A program made the position numbers and the translations under genes. 52,101 nt of DNA from Collinsella sp. (GTDB lineage Bacteria; Actinomycetota; Coriobacteriia; Coriobacteriales; Coriobacteriaceae): positions 1 through 52,101 of the forward strand of contig DXMY01000047.1 of NCBI GenBank assembly GCA_019413925.1. The letters are read 5' to 3'. Shown piece by piece: positions 16,757 to 24,080 of the stretch; the stretch's first letter is position 1; each line of letters begins with the position of its first letter. The notes beneath the pieces were generated by a model. The model worked only from the letters and a program-made list of their open reading frames with translations, did no database searches and had not been told where the DNA came from.

Positions 16757-18469
16757 CTACGAGCGCAGTGTAATTTTATCGCGCAGCGACTTAAGGTCTT
16801 CGGTGACGGTGCGGTCTTCCTGGATCATCTTCTGGACCTTTTTGTAACTCGTGCTGACGGTCGAGTGGTTGCGGTTGCCAAATTCGGCGCCCACCGCCGT
16901 GGTCGTCATCTCGCACATCTCGATGGCCAGGTAGATAGCGATATGGCGTGCTTTGGCGATATTGGCGTTGCGACGCGGGCCGATGAGCTCCTCGTGCGTC
17001 ACGCCGTACTGCTCTTCGATGACGGACTGAACCGTTTGCACGTTGATCTTTTTGGCCGATGTGTCGAAGTACTGGCTGGCGATGGCGTCGATATCGTCAA
17101 AGGTGAGCTCCCCGCCCTCGCGTTCGCGGTCGCCCGCCTCGCCGGCGCAGCGCTCGCAGAAGCTCTCGAGTTCGCGGATGTTGGTGCCCGACACCTCTGC
17201 CATGTGCTTAAAGTGCTCATCGGTCAGGTGCCCGCCGTCGCCCCCATAGGCCGCCAGCAGCGAGTCGTCGCCTGCCTCGGGAGCGGCGACGATGGTGTTC
17301 TCGTAATAGCGCTGCAAGATCTTGTATTTCATCTCGTAGCTGGGCTCTGCGACTAGGCAGAGCATGCCGGCGTTGAAGCGGCTGGTCAGACGCTCGTCCA
17401 TGCTCAGGTCCTTGGGGGCGCGGTCTGCCGCGATGACGACTTTCTTGTTGTTGCGGATGAACTCGTCCATGAGCTGGAAAAAGTAGTCCACGCTCGCGCG
17501 CTTACCGATGATGTTTTGGATGTCATCGATGATGAGCACGTCCACGCCGTGGTACGCCTGCATGATGGGGGCGTTGCTCTTCTTTTGACGGTCGAACTCG
17601 GTCATCAGGTCGTCCAGATATGCCTGGGAGTTGGCATACTTGACCTTGATCTCGGGCGACTTCTCGGCGAGCTCGTTTTTGATGGCAAGCAGCAGGTGCG
17701 TCTTGCCCAGGCCCGATTTGCCGTAGATGAACAGCGATGTGCACGTGCCGCGCTCGTCCGCGAGGGCGGCAAACTTGAGTGCCGAGCGATAGGCGTGGCT
17801 GTTCTCGGGGCCGTAGACAAAGTTTTCGAAGGTGAATTTTGAGTTGGCCGCGAGGGGCGCGCCATCGGTGTTCTGCTCGATCGGTGCCGCGGCCGCGGAT
17901 GCCGGGGCTGCGACGACCGATGCCGTGGCACGGGGCTCGCTCTTTGCTGGCGTGCCGCCTTTCATCTGATTCATCATGCGGCGGAAATCATCGGCCGAAA
18001 GCGTATTTTTGATTGCGATGCCCGAATTCTCGCCCGGTGTTGCGTCGTGCGCGATAGGCATGTGTGTGGCAGGGGGCGTGGGAGCCGTTGCCGTCGGTGC
18101 GGCAGACATGGTTTCACGGGAAACATCGCCGATTTGGTGTTCGGGAGCCGACGTTGCGGCTGCCACGGGCGCCGTCGGGGGGACGACGGGTGCCGCAGAC
18201 GCGGCGCTATCTGCCGCGGCGCCTTGGGGTGCCACGATGTTGAGCGCGATCGGCGCAAAAGCGATTTCTTCCAGGTACGCCTCGATGGTCGGTTGGTGCT
18301 TTTTGAGCTGGGCGATGGCAAAGCGCGAGGGGGCCTCTATCGTCAAGGTGTCTTCGGTGAGGCTGACGGCGCGCGATTGCCCCAGCATATTGATGAGGCG
18401 CGCATCTTGGCCATCGCGCTGGCAAAAGGCGATGGCGTCTCCCAAGATGATGCTTGCTTCCTCGTCCAC
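16757..18469 (-). CDS. dnaA: Chromosomal replication initiator DnaA (divergent)
   Basis: AAA+ initiator that binds origin boxes and opens DNA, 570 aa. Domain I is residues 1-80. A long Ala/Pro-rich linker (domain II) spans about 82-205. The AAA+ domain has Walker A GKSGLGKT (250-257), Walker B LIIDDIQNI (DD at 315-316) and sensor region LTSRFNAGML. Domain IV ends with FGNRNHSTV (530-538). Most DnaA proteins have GGRDH(S/T)TV there and a Gly-Gly start to Walker A; both are altered here. The start is GTG at 18469 with GGGAGA upstream, 15 bases after the upstream ATPase gene, so the two are likely one operon. A parS-like 16-mer lies inside the linker-coding part. Confidence 0.95.
   Translation of the reverse strand: MDEEASIILGDAIAFCQRDGQDARLINMLGQSRAVSLTEDTLTIEAPSRFAIAQLKKHQPTIEAYLEEIAFAPIALNIVAPQGAAADSAASAAPVVPPTAPVAAATSAPEHQIGDVSRETMSAAPTATAPTPPATHMPIAHDATPGENSGIAIKNTLSADDFRRMMNQMKGGTPAKSEPRATASVVAAPASAAAAPIEQNTDGAPLAANSKFTFENFVYGPENSHAYRSALKFAALADERGTCTSLFIYGKSGLGKTHLLLAIKNELAEKSPEIKVKYANSQAYLDDLMTEFDRQKKSNAPIMQAYHGVDVLIIDDIQNIIGKRASVDYFFQLMDEFIRNNKKVVIAADRAPKDLSMDERLTSRFNAGMLCLVAEPSYEMKYKILQRYYENTIVAAPEAGDDSLLAAYGGDGGHLTDEHFKHMAEVSGTNIRELESFCERCAGEAGDREREGGELTFDDIDAIASQYFDTSAKKINVQTVQSVIEEQYGVTHEELIGPRRNANIAKARHIAIYLAIEMCEMTTTAVGAEFGNRNHSTVSTSYKKVQKMIQEDRTVTEDLKSLRDKITLRS
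18110..18125. promoter_or_regulatory. parS-like site inside dnaA
   Basis: GGTTTCACGGGAAACA differs at two of 16 positions from the perfect sites at 23.2 kb. It encodes part of the low-constraint DnaA linker (Val-Ser-Arg-Glu-Thr), so the match is not forced by a conserved protein motif. Confidence 0.45.
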
Positions 18470-18484
18470 TGTCTCTCCCGTTCC

Positions 18485-19837
18485 TTAACCCTGCGCCTGC
18501 ACGCGGTCTCTGCCAAGCTCGGTCAGATGGTATTTCTGGCCGTGCTTGATCACCAAACCAACTTGCGCCAGGTCGTTGAGCGTGCGTGACCACGTGGGGG
18601 CAGAGCTCCCAAGGGCCCTTGCCAAGTCGGTGGCTCCGCATGCTTCGTTTTGAGCTAAATAGCCCAGCGCTTTCTTTCCACGTTCGCTTACGTATGTGTT
18701 CGCCGGCGGCTGTGGATATTGTTGAGCCGCATTAGGATACATCATTTGAGCTGCCGGTTGTTGAGAACTCTGCATTGGCGGCATCTGCTGTTGAAAACTT
18801 TGCGGCCACTGTTGGTAAGGCTGCGGAGGCATCTGCTGGGCCCAGGGGTTGTACTGCTGCTGTGGCATTTGCTGGTACGGCTGCTGATATCCCTGCTGGT
18901 ACTGCTGCGGGAACTGCTGGCCATATCCCAGTGGCGGCACCTGCTGATATGGATATCCCTGTTGATACGGTTGGTAACCCATTTGCTGGCCACCCGGTGT
19001 CCCCGTCGCCTGCTGCATTGTGGCTGCATTCTGATCCGCCAGCGGCATGGCCTCTGGCATGTTTGGTGGCATCGTCATCGATGCCGCCTGGGACTCTTGC
19101 GTAGGAAGCATTCCGGGCTGCTGCATCTGTCCCACGGGGGGCTGCATTTGCGGCGCCGCCATGGCCTGCTGCGCAAAAGCTCCCGGCAGGGGATATGTGG
19201 GCTGCTCCGTCTCGGGCCGCACGGCGGCACCGCGTCCACCGGCGCCCTCGATCTCCTGCACACGTTTGGGGTCGAGGCTTACGGTTACGACGGTGCCGTT
19301 GCCCATATTGTCCTCGATCGATACCGCCCCGCCGGCGTTTTCCAGGTACTCCTGCACCATGGGGAAACCGGCTCCAGTGCCGCGGATATATCGTTTCATA
19401 CTGCTATTTGCGCTGGTTACGCCAAAGTCGAAGGCGCGCTCCTTGTCGTCGATGCCCGGCCCCTGGTCGGCAAAGCGAATGGTGTCGCCCCCATCGAGGA
19501 TGGAGATGATGGGCTCCGCGAAGTGCGCGTGGATGAAGTTTTCCACAATCTCGCGAATCACCATGAGCGAGATATGACCGCCCTGTTCCTTCATGCACTG
19601 ATAGACGGTGTTGGTCGTCTCTTCCAGATAGGTGCGGACGTCTTGCGGCTCGATAACGATCACGTGCGGCGTCGACAGCATGTCGTCGTAGACGGCGATG
19701 CGCGCCGCATACATGGCGCTCGGTGCTTTTTTTGCTGCGTCGTCGCTCGCGACCCGCTCTTCGCGCACACCGGTGATGTGCTCGTTATCGGGTGCCGGGT
19801 CTCCCGAGTCGACCATGGTGTAGAAGTCGTCTGACAT
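18485..19837 (-). CDS. GHKL ATPase domain, Pro/Gln-rich disordered region and winged-helix end (450 aa)
   Basis: An unusual three-part protein beside the origin. Residues about 60-190 form a histidine-kinase/anti-sigma-like ATP-binding fold: N-box REIVENFIHAHF (95-106), G1 DQGPGI (124-129), G2 GTGAGFPMV (153-161) and GNGTVVTVSL. No phosphoacceptor-His helix, sensor or membrane segment is visible. Residues about 205-380 are a prion-like Gln/Pro/Tyr/Met-rich region with repeats such as YQQGY, PYQQ and QQMPPQ. Residues 383-447 look like a winged-helix DNA-binding domain (LGYLAQNEACGATDLARAL, then HLTELGRDRV). It sits directly upstream of dnaA, apparently in one operon, with candidate DnaA boxes on its other side. 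Function unknown; DNA-linked regulation at the origin is an inference. Confidence 0.85.
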   Translation of the reverse strand: MSDDFYTMVDSGDPAPDNEHITGVREERVASDDAAKKAPSAMYAARIAVYDDMLSTPHVIVIEPQDVRTYLEETTNTVYQCMKEQGGHISLMVIREIVENFIHAHFAEPIISILDGGDTIRFADQGPGIDDKERAFDFGVTSANSSMKRYIRGTGAGFPMVQEYLENAGGAVSIEDNMGNGTVVTVSLDPKRVQEIEGAGGRGAAVRPETEQPTYPLPGAFAQQAMAAPQMQPPVGQMQQPGMLPTQESQAASMTMPPNMPEAMPLADQNAATMQQATGTPGGQQMGYQPYQQGYPYQQVPPLGYGQQFPQQYQQGYQQPYQQMPQQQYNPWAQQMPPQPYQQWPQSFQQQMPPMQSSQQPAAQMMYPNAAQQYPQPPANTYVSERGKKALGYLAQNEACGATDLARALGSSAPTWSRTLNDLAQVGLVIKHGQKYHLTELGRDRVQAQG

Positions 19838-20080
19838 GCTGCTCGCAATCGTTCAAAAGGTTTCGAACAAATAGTAGCTCACCGTGCAACGTTTCTCATC
19901 TTTCGACAACTTTTCAAAACTTGTTGAAAACTTTGGAAAACGGGCGAAAAGTTCTCAACATTGCCAACATGACCTGTTGAAAACTCGATGAAATATCGTG
20001 AAAGGTTGCCATGAGGCGCAAATTTCGGTTGTGCTTATGGGGGAACCGTGTGAACTGCGCAACCTTTTACCTTTGATTTC
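19838..20080. other. Divergent intergenic region with DnaA-box-like repeats (second candidate origin segment)
   Basis: Candidate DnaA boxes are TGTTGAAAA at 19922-19930 and 19975-19983 (both TTTTCAACA on the minus strand), TTCTCAACA at 19952-19960, TTTCGACAA at 19901-19909 and TTTCGAACA at 19861-19869. The strand polarity of genes flips here: all genes to the left for 11 kb are minus, and those to the right for 5 kb are plus. This is what an origin between dnaA-side genes and rpmH would show. Confidence 0.6.
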
Positions 20081-20110
20081 TTGACATTTGAACATTGATT
20101 TCCCTACAAT
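20081..20110 (+). promoter_or_regulatory. Promoter of the rpmH-rnpA operon
   Basis: TTGACA (20081-20086), 18-base spacer, TACAAT (20105-20110), about 72 bases before the rpmH start. It is a near-consensus housekeeping promoter. Confidence 0.8.
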
Positions 20111-20182
20111 CTTCAAGCTCACGTGTCTATATCTGCGTCCGCGTCCCCGCGGACACTCGAAATGCAGCAGGAGGAACTTAAG

Positions 20183-20317
20183 ATGAAGCGTACGTATCAG
20201 CCTAATAAGCGTAAGCGTGCCAAGACCCATGGCTTCCGTGCCCGTATGGCCACTAAGGGTGGTCGTGCCGTGCTCGCCCGTCGTCGCGCCAAGGGCCGCA
20301 AGCGTCTCACTGTCTAG
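20183..20317 (+). CDS. rpmH: 50S ribosomal protein L34
   Basis: A 44-aa basic protein with the invariant opening MKRTYQPNKRKRAKTHGFR and ending RRAKGRKRLTV. The ATG at 20183 is preceded by AGGAGG eight bases upstream. The frame can be extended 20 codons upstream, but that part is the promoter leader. L34 next to rnpA is the standard origin arrangement. Confidence 0.98.
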   Translation: MKRTYQPNKRKRAKTHGFRARMATKGGRAVLARRRAKGRKRLTV

Positions 20318-20337
20318 CAGCGATACACACATCTCGC

Positions 20338-20676
20338 ATGAAGACTATTAAGTCTCGGCAAGATTTCGAGCATGTGTTCAGTCAGGGGCGTCGTTTCAAT
20401 CACCCTCTGATTCGAATGACCATATGTGAATCGGTTGGCGAAGGCGACTCCGGAAGGGTCGCCTTCGTTGGTGCTAAGCGACTCGGTTGTGCCGTCGTGC
20501 GCAACCGATCTAAGCGTGTGATGCGCGAGGCCGCCCGCAGCTGCGGATTTCCCGTTGCGGGTTATGACATCATCTTGTTTTCAACTCCCAAGACTAGGGT
20601 TTCCTCGCCGCAGGAGATGGACAAGGCGTTGCGTTCGCTTATGAAGCGCGCCGGCGTTGCCGGGGAGGAGCGATGA
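20338..20676 (+). CDS. rnpA: Ribonuclease P protein component
   Basis: Protein subunit of RNase P, which matures tRNA 5' ends. It has 112 aa and the family signature RNRSKRVMREAAR near residues 57-69. No strong ribosome site precedes the ATG, which lies 20 bases after rpmH; translation may depend on coupling. Its stop overlaps the start of yidD by four bases. Confidence 0.95.
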   Translation: MKTIKSRQDFEHVFSQGRRFNHPLIRMTICESVGEGDSGRVAFVGAKRLGCAVVRNRSKRVMREAARSCGFPVAGYDIILFSTPKTRVSSPQEMDKALRSLMKRAGVAGEER

Positions 20677-20897
20677 GCAATCACGTTTTGCGACGTGTTG
20701 CCATCGCTCCTATTCGCATATATCAACAGGTTATTTCGCCCTTATTGCCTGACGCCTGCATTTATTACCCAACGTGCTCGCAATACGCCATCCAGGCGAT
20801 TGAGAAGCACGGTGTTTTGAGAGGCTGCTGGCTTGCCGTGAGGCGCATCGCTCGCTGCAATCCCCTGCACGTCGGCGGTTATGACCCTGTGCCCTAG
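20673..20897 (+). CDS. yidD: Membrane protein insertion efficiency factor YidD
   Basis: A 74-aa protein with the family pattern IRIYQQVISPLLPDACIYYP, the Cys-containing TCSQYA and the ending CNPLHVGGYDPVP. It probably assists YidC-dependent insertion at the membrane. The ATG overlaps the rnpA stop (ATGA), and yidC follows after 29 bases. Confidence 0.93.
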   Translation: MSNHVLRRVAIAPIRIYQQVISPLLPDACIYYPTCSQYAIQAIEKHGVLRGCWLAVRRIARCNPLHVGGYDPVP

Positions 20898-20926
20898 CGG
20901 GCACTCGCTATCGGAGGAAAACTTAC

Positions 20927-21697
20927 ATGTGGGATTGGATCGTTAACATCCTTTTCGAGCTGCTCAAGCTCATCCAGACCTTTGCGGTCGACTGGGGCCT
21001 GTCCATCATCATTCTGGTGGTCATCATCCGTCTGCTGCTGACGCCGCTTATGCTCAAGTCGACCAAGTCGACGGCTCGCATGCAGGTGCTGCAGCCTAAG
21101 ATGCTTGAGATCCAGGAGCGCTATGCCGACGATCCCCAGCGTCAGGCCGAGGAGATGCAGAAGTTCTACAGCGAGAACAAGTTCAACCCCATGGCTGGCT
21201 GTCTGCCGCTGCTGATTCAGATGCCTATCCTGTTCGCCCTGTTTACATTGCTGCGCAACCTGCCGCAGTACTTTAACGACGGCACGTTCTCGTTCTTCAA
21301 CATCCTGCCCGACCTGACCACCACGCCGAGCGCTTCCTTTGCCGATGGCTTTATGGTTGCACTGCCTGCGCTGGTTTGCCTGATCCTGTTTGCCGTCCTG
21401 ACCCTGATTCCGCAGCTCTATATGTCGCGCAACCAGACCGGCCAGCAGGCTCAGAGCATGCGTATGATGGCCGTTGTCATGACGGTCATGATGCTTTGGA
21501 TGGGCTGGAGCCTTCCCGTTGGTGTTTTGCTGTACTACGACGTCTCGTCTGCTTGGCAGGTTATCCAGCAGATTTTTGTGACGCAGAAGGTCATCGACAA
21601 GGCGAAGGCCGATGAGGAGGAGCGTCTTAAGAACGCTCCGCTGCAGGTTGAGGTCACTCGTCGCGAGAAGAAGCCGCGCCCGCACAAGAAGAAGTAG
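20927..21697 (+). CDS. yidC: Membrane protein insertase YidC/Oxa1
   Basis: Inserts and folds membrane proteins, alone or with SecYEG. It has 256 aa with five predicted membrane segments. The first (LSIIILVVIIRLLLTPLML) carries the hydrophilic-groove Arg. A charged helical hairpin follows (LQPKMLEIQERYADDPQRQAEE, partly quoted), then FNPMAGCLPLLIQMPI. The C-terminal tail is very basic (RREKKPRPHKKK) and may contact the ribosome. The ATG has GGAGG nine bases upstream. The protein lacks the lipoprotein signal often seen in Firmicutes copies. Confidence 0.95.
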   Translation: MWDWIVNILFELLKLIQTFAVDWGLSIIILVVIIRLLLTPLMLKSTKSTARMQVLQPKMLEIQERYADDPQRQAEEMQKFYSENKFNPMAGCLPLLIQMPILFALFTLLRNLPQYFNDGTFSFFNILPDLTTTPSASFADGFMVALPALVCLILFAVLTLIPQLYMSRNQTGQQAQSMRMMAVVMTVMMLWMGWSLPVGVLLYYDVSSAWQVIQQIFVTQKVIDKAKADEEERLKNAPLQVEVTRREKKPRPHKKK

Positions 21698-21714
21698 TGG
21701 GATATCAATCTTAT

Positions 21715-21727
21715 TTAGGTACCTAAC
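21715..21727. repeat. TTAGGTACCTAAC palindromic element, copy 1
   Basis: A perfect 12-bp palindrome plus C, between yidC and khpB. The same 13 bases recur at 25219-25231, so the two copies bracket khpB-rsmG-parA-parB and the small membrane-protein gene. Confidence 0.7.
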
Positions 21728-21741
21728 TTTTGGAGTACGTT

Positions 21742-22311
21742 ATGTCTGAAGAGATCATCGAGGATATGCTTGAGGAGGTTGCCCCGCAGGTCGCGGGCGA
21801 TTATCCCGAGATTGCACAGCGCTACAAGGCCGGTGAAGAGCTGACCGATGAGGAGCTCGACACCATTGCCGATGTTGCGATTTCCATCCTGCGTTCCATC
21901 CTTTCGCACTTCGATGCCGCCAACTCTCCTATCGATGAGTATGAGGGCGACGAGGGTGAGCTGATTTTGGATGTAACGGCTCCCGACCTTGCTGTTCTCA
22001 TTGGCCGTCATGGTCGCACTCTTGATGCTCTTCAGGTTATGTTCTCTTTGCTGGTGAGCCGCAAGCTTGGCTTTAGGTATCCGGTTGTAGTGGACGTCGA
22101 GGGATACAAGAGTCGCCGTCAGGATAAGGTCGCCTCCATGGCTCAGTCTGCTGCCGAGCGTGCCATCCGCACTCATAAGAGTGTTTCGCTTCCGCCCATG
22201 AATGCCTACGAGCGCCGACTGGTTCACATTGCACTTCGTGGCAACGATGCAGTCGATACTCATTCTGAGGGTTCTGACCCTGATCGCCATGTGGTGATTG
22301 TTGCTCGATAA
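21742..22311 (+). CDS. khpB: KH-R3H RNA-binding protein (KhpB/Jag/EloR family)
   Basis: RNA-binding protein linked in other Gram-positives to cell elongation and division. It has 189 aa. Residues about 1-40 are acidic and replace the separate Jag-N domain of longer homologues. The KH type II domain holds the GxxG-like loop LIGRHGRTLDALQ. The R3H domain holds NAYERRLVHIALRG with the Arg and His of the motif, then THSEGSDPDRHVVI. The ATG at 21742 has GGAG upstream; the frame opens four codons earlier at a TTG without a site. It is in its normal place after yidC. Confidence 0.92.
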   Translation: MSEEIIEDMLEEVAPQVAGDYPEIAQRYKAGEELTDEELDTIADVAISILRSILSHFDAANSPIDEYEGDEGELILDVTAPDLAVLIGRHGRTLDALQVMFSLLVSRKLGFRYPVVVDVEGYKSRRQDKVASMAQSAAERAIRTHKSVSLPPMNAYERRLVHIALRGNDAVDTHSEGSDPDRHVVIVAR

Positions 22312-22330
22312 TCTACTCGAGCTTATGCTA

Positions 22331-22361
22331 AGGGGACGTGGTTTCCACGTCCCCTTTTTTT
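22331..22361 (+). terminator. Terminator after khpB
   Basis: Perfect 11-bp stem AGGGGACGTGG with a three-base loop and seven T. It closes the rpmH-khpB unit, so rsmG onward needs its own promoter or read-through. Confidence 0.9.
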
Positions 22362-22407
22362 GTCAAAAGTTCTCGATACACTGATTTTTGTCAGAAAGGA
22401 GCTTTCG

Positions 22408-23145
22408 TTGTTAGTACTTACTGATCAGCAGGCTGACGAGATGTTGAGTCGTCTAACTTCCTATTGCAAAGAGTATTCCTTGAGCGTAACTGATGTTGAG
22501 CTGAGGAAATGTATTCAGCATTTGGATTTGGTTCTAGAAACAAATAAGACAACCAATCTCACCCGTATTCTTAACGTAGAAGATGCTGCAGTACTTCATA
22601 TCCTCGACTCACTTGTTTTGCTCCCCTATATCAACAAGGCTCCTGAGGGAGCTTTGCTCGATATGGGAACAGGTGCGGGCTTCCCTGGTATTCCATTAAC
22701 CATAACCACGCATCGTAAAGCTACTTATATTGACTCTGTTGGCAAGAAGGTTGATGCGGTTAATTCCTTTGTCCATGCTCTTGGATTGAAACATGCTCAT
22801 GCGGTTCATGACCGTCTTGAAGAATATGCTCGAAGCCATAAGAAGCAGTTCTCTGTTGTAACCGCCCGCGCACTGGCCCCTCTACCGATTCTTGTTGAGT
22901 ATGCGGCTCCGTATCTGAAGGATGGAGGGCTATTTGTTATAACCAAGGGCAATCCTTCGGATGAGGAGCTTGCTTCCGGCATGTCAGCAGCTAAGATTTG
23001 CGGCTTCACTTTGCTTCTGAATGACGCAATTGATTTGCCTGAAGGCTTGGGTCACAGGGAGTTCATTGTTCTTAAGAAGAGTCATCCAGCATCTGTCTCA
23101 TTGCCTCGTGCAAATGGCGTGGCAAAGAAGAATCCGCTTGCCTAG
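22408..23145 (+). CDS. rsmG: 16S rRNA (guanine-527-N7)-methyltransferase RsmG
   Basis: SAM-dependent methylation of G527 in 16S rRNA; loss of the enzyme gives low-level streptomycin resistance in other bacteria. It has 245 aa with the SAM motif LLDMGTGAGFPGIPL near residue 87. The TTG at 22408 is chosen because AAAGGAG lies six bases before it. The open frame continues upstream into the preceding terminator, so an earlier start is unlikely. Codon use is clearly more AT-rich than in yidC or gyrA. It ends two bases before the first parS site. Confidence 0.93.
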   Translation: MLVLTDQQADEMLSRLTSYCKEYSLSVTDVELRKCIQHLDLVLETNKTTNLTRILNVEDAAVLHILDSLVLLPYINKAPEGALLDMGTGAGFPGIPLTITTHRKATYIDSVGKKVDAVNSFVHALGLKHAHAVHDRLEEYARSHKKQFSVVTARALAPLPILVEYAAPYLKDGGLFVITKGNPSDEELASGMSAAKICGFTLLLNDAIDLPEGLGHREFIVLKKSHPASVSLPRANGVAKKNPLA

Positions 23146-23146
23146 A

Positions 23147-23162
23147 TGTTTCACGTGAAACA
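23147..23162. promoter_or_regulatory. parS: parS site 1
   Basis: TGTTTCACGTGAAACA, the perfect 16-bp palindrome bound by chromosomal ParB proteins, two bases after rsmG. Confidence 0.96.
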
Positions 23163-23185
23163 TAATGGATACTAACAACTTGCAG

Positions 23186-23201
23186 TGTTTCACGTGAAAC
23201 A
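23186..23201. promoter_or_regulatory. parS: parS site 2
   Basis: Exact copy of TGTTTCACGTGAAACA, 39 bases from the previous site. Confidence 0.96.
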
Positions 23202-23224
23202 TGGCGGTTGATATCGATTCGGAA

Positions 23225-23240
23225 TGTTTCACGTGAAACA
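23225..23240. promoter_or_regulatory. parS: parS site 3
   Basis: Exact copy of TGTTTCACGTGAAACA, again 39 bases on, ending 39 bases before the parA start. ParB binding here could also affect parAB transcription. Confidence 0.96.
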
Positions 23241-23279
23241 TCCTCCGTTTGACAGCTTTAATACACACCAGGAGGGACC

Positions 23280-24080
23280 GTGGGATTTCGCGACGTTAAG
23301 CGTTCTAAGAGCGCAAAAGACACGCGTATCATTGCAATCATCAATCAAAAAGGCGGCGTCGGTAAGTCAACGACGGCTGTAAACCTTGCAGCAGCACTGG
23401 GTGAGCAGGGTCGTAAGACACTGATTGTCGATTTTGATCCGCAGGGAAACAGCACCAGTGGATTCGGAATTGAAAAAGAAGACCTTGATCACTGCATCTA
23501 TGATGCATTGTTGAATGATGTGCCGGCAGAATCGCTTGTTCTTGATACAAATTGTAAAAAGGTATTCGTTATTCCGGCTACAATTCAACTTGCAGGCGCG
23601 GAAATTGAGCTCGTAAGCGCAATTGCTCGTGAAACCCGCCTCAAAGATTTGCTTGAGCCGATTCAGGACGAGTTTGACTTTATTTTCATTGACTGTCCTC
23701 CTTCGCTCGGCCTGCTTACTATCAACGCTTTGACCGCAGCAGACAGCGTTTTGATTCCGATCCAGTGCGAATATTACGCACTCGAGGGCGTTACGAAGCT
23801 GCTTGAGTCAATGAAGATGGTCAAATCACGGCTGAACAAGGGCTTAGACACCTATGGTGTGCTTATGACCATGTATGACTCGCGTACTTCACTATCGAAT
23901 CAGGTTGCTGAGGAGGTTCAATCGTACTTTGGTGACAAGGCGTTTAAGACGCTAATCCCCCGTACGGTTAAAATCTCCGAAGCTCCGTCTTTTGGAGAAC
24001 CGGTAATTACCTATGCACCTCAAAATAAGGGTGCAAAAGCATATATGAACCTTGCAAAAGAGGTGATCAAGCGTGCCTAG
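23280..24080 (+). CDS. parA: Chromosome-partitioning ATPase ParA (Soj)
   Basis: Deviant-Walker ATPase that moves ParB-bound origins. It has 266 aa. The deviant Walker A is KGGVGKSTTAVNLAAAL near residues 24-40, and Walker B is FIFIDCPPSLG. The GTG start has GGAGGG upstream. The short N-terminal extension before the ATPase fold is basic, as in non-plasmid ParA. It overlaps parB by eight bases. Confidence 0.96.
   Translation: MGFRDVKRSKSAKDTRIIAIINQKGGVGKSTTAVNLAAALGEQGRKTLIVDFDPQGNSTSGFGIEKEDLDHCIYDALLNDVPAESLVLDTNCKKVFVIPATIQLAGAEIELVSAIARETRLKDLLEPIQDEFDFIFIDCPPSLGLLTINALTAADSVLIPIQCEYYALEGVTKLLESMKMVKSRLNKGLDTYGVLMTMYDSRTSLSNQVAEEVQSYFGDKAFKTLIPRTVKISEAPSFGEPVITYAPQNKGAKAYMNLAKEVIKRA

Noticed and set aside
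14605..16773. A 722-codon plus-strand frame opposite recF and dnaN
   Set aside because: It runs through two certain genes and the intergenic region, with shadow-type composition.
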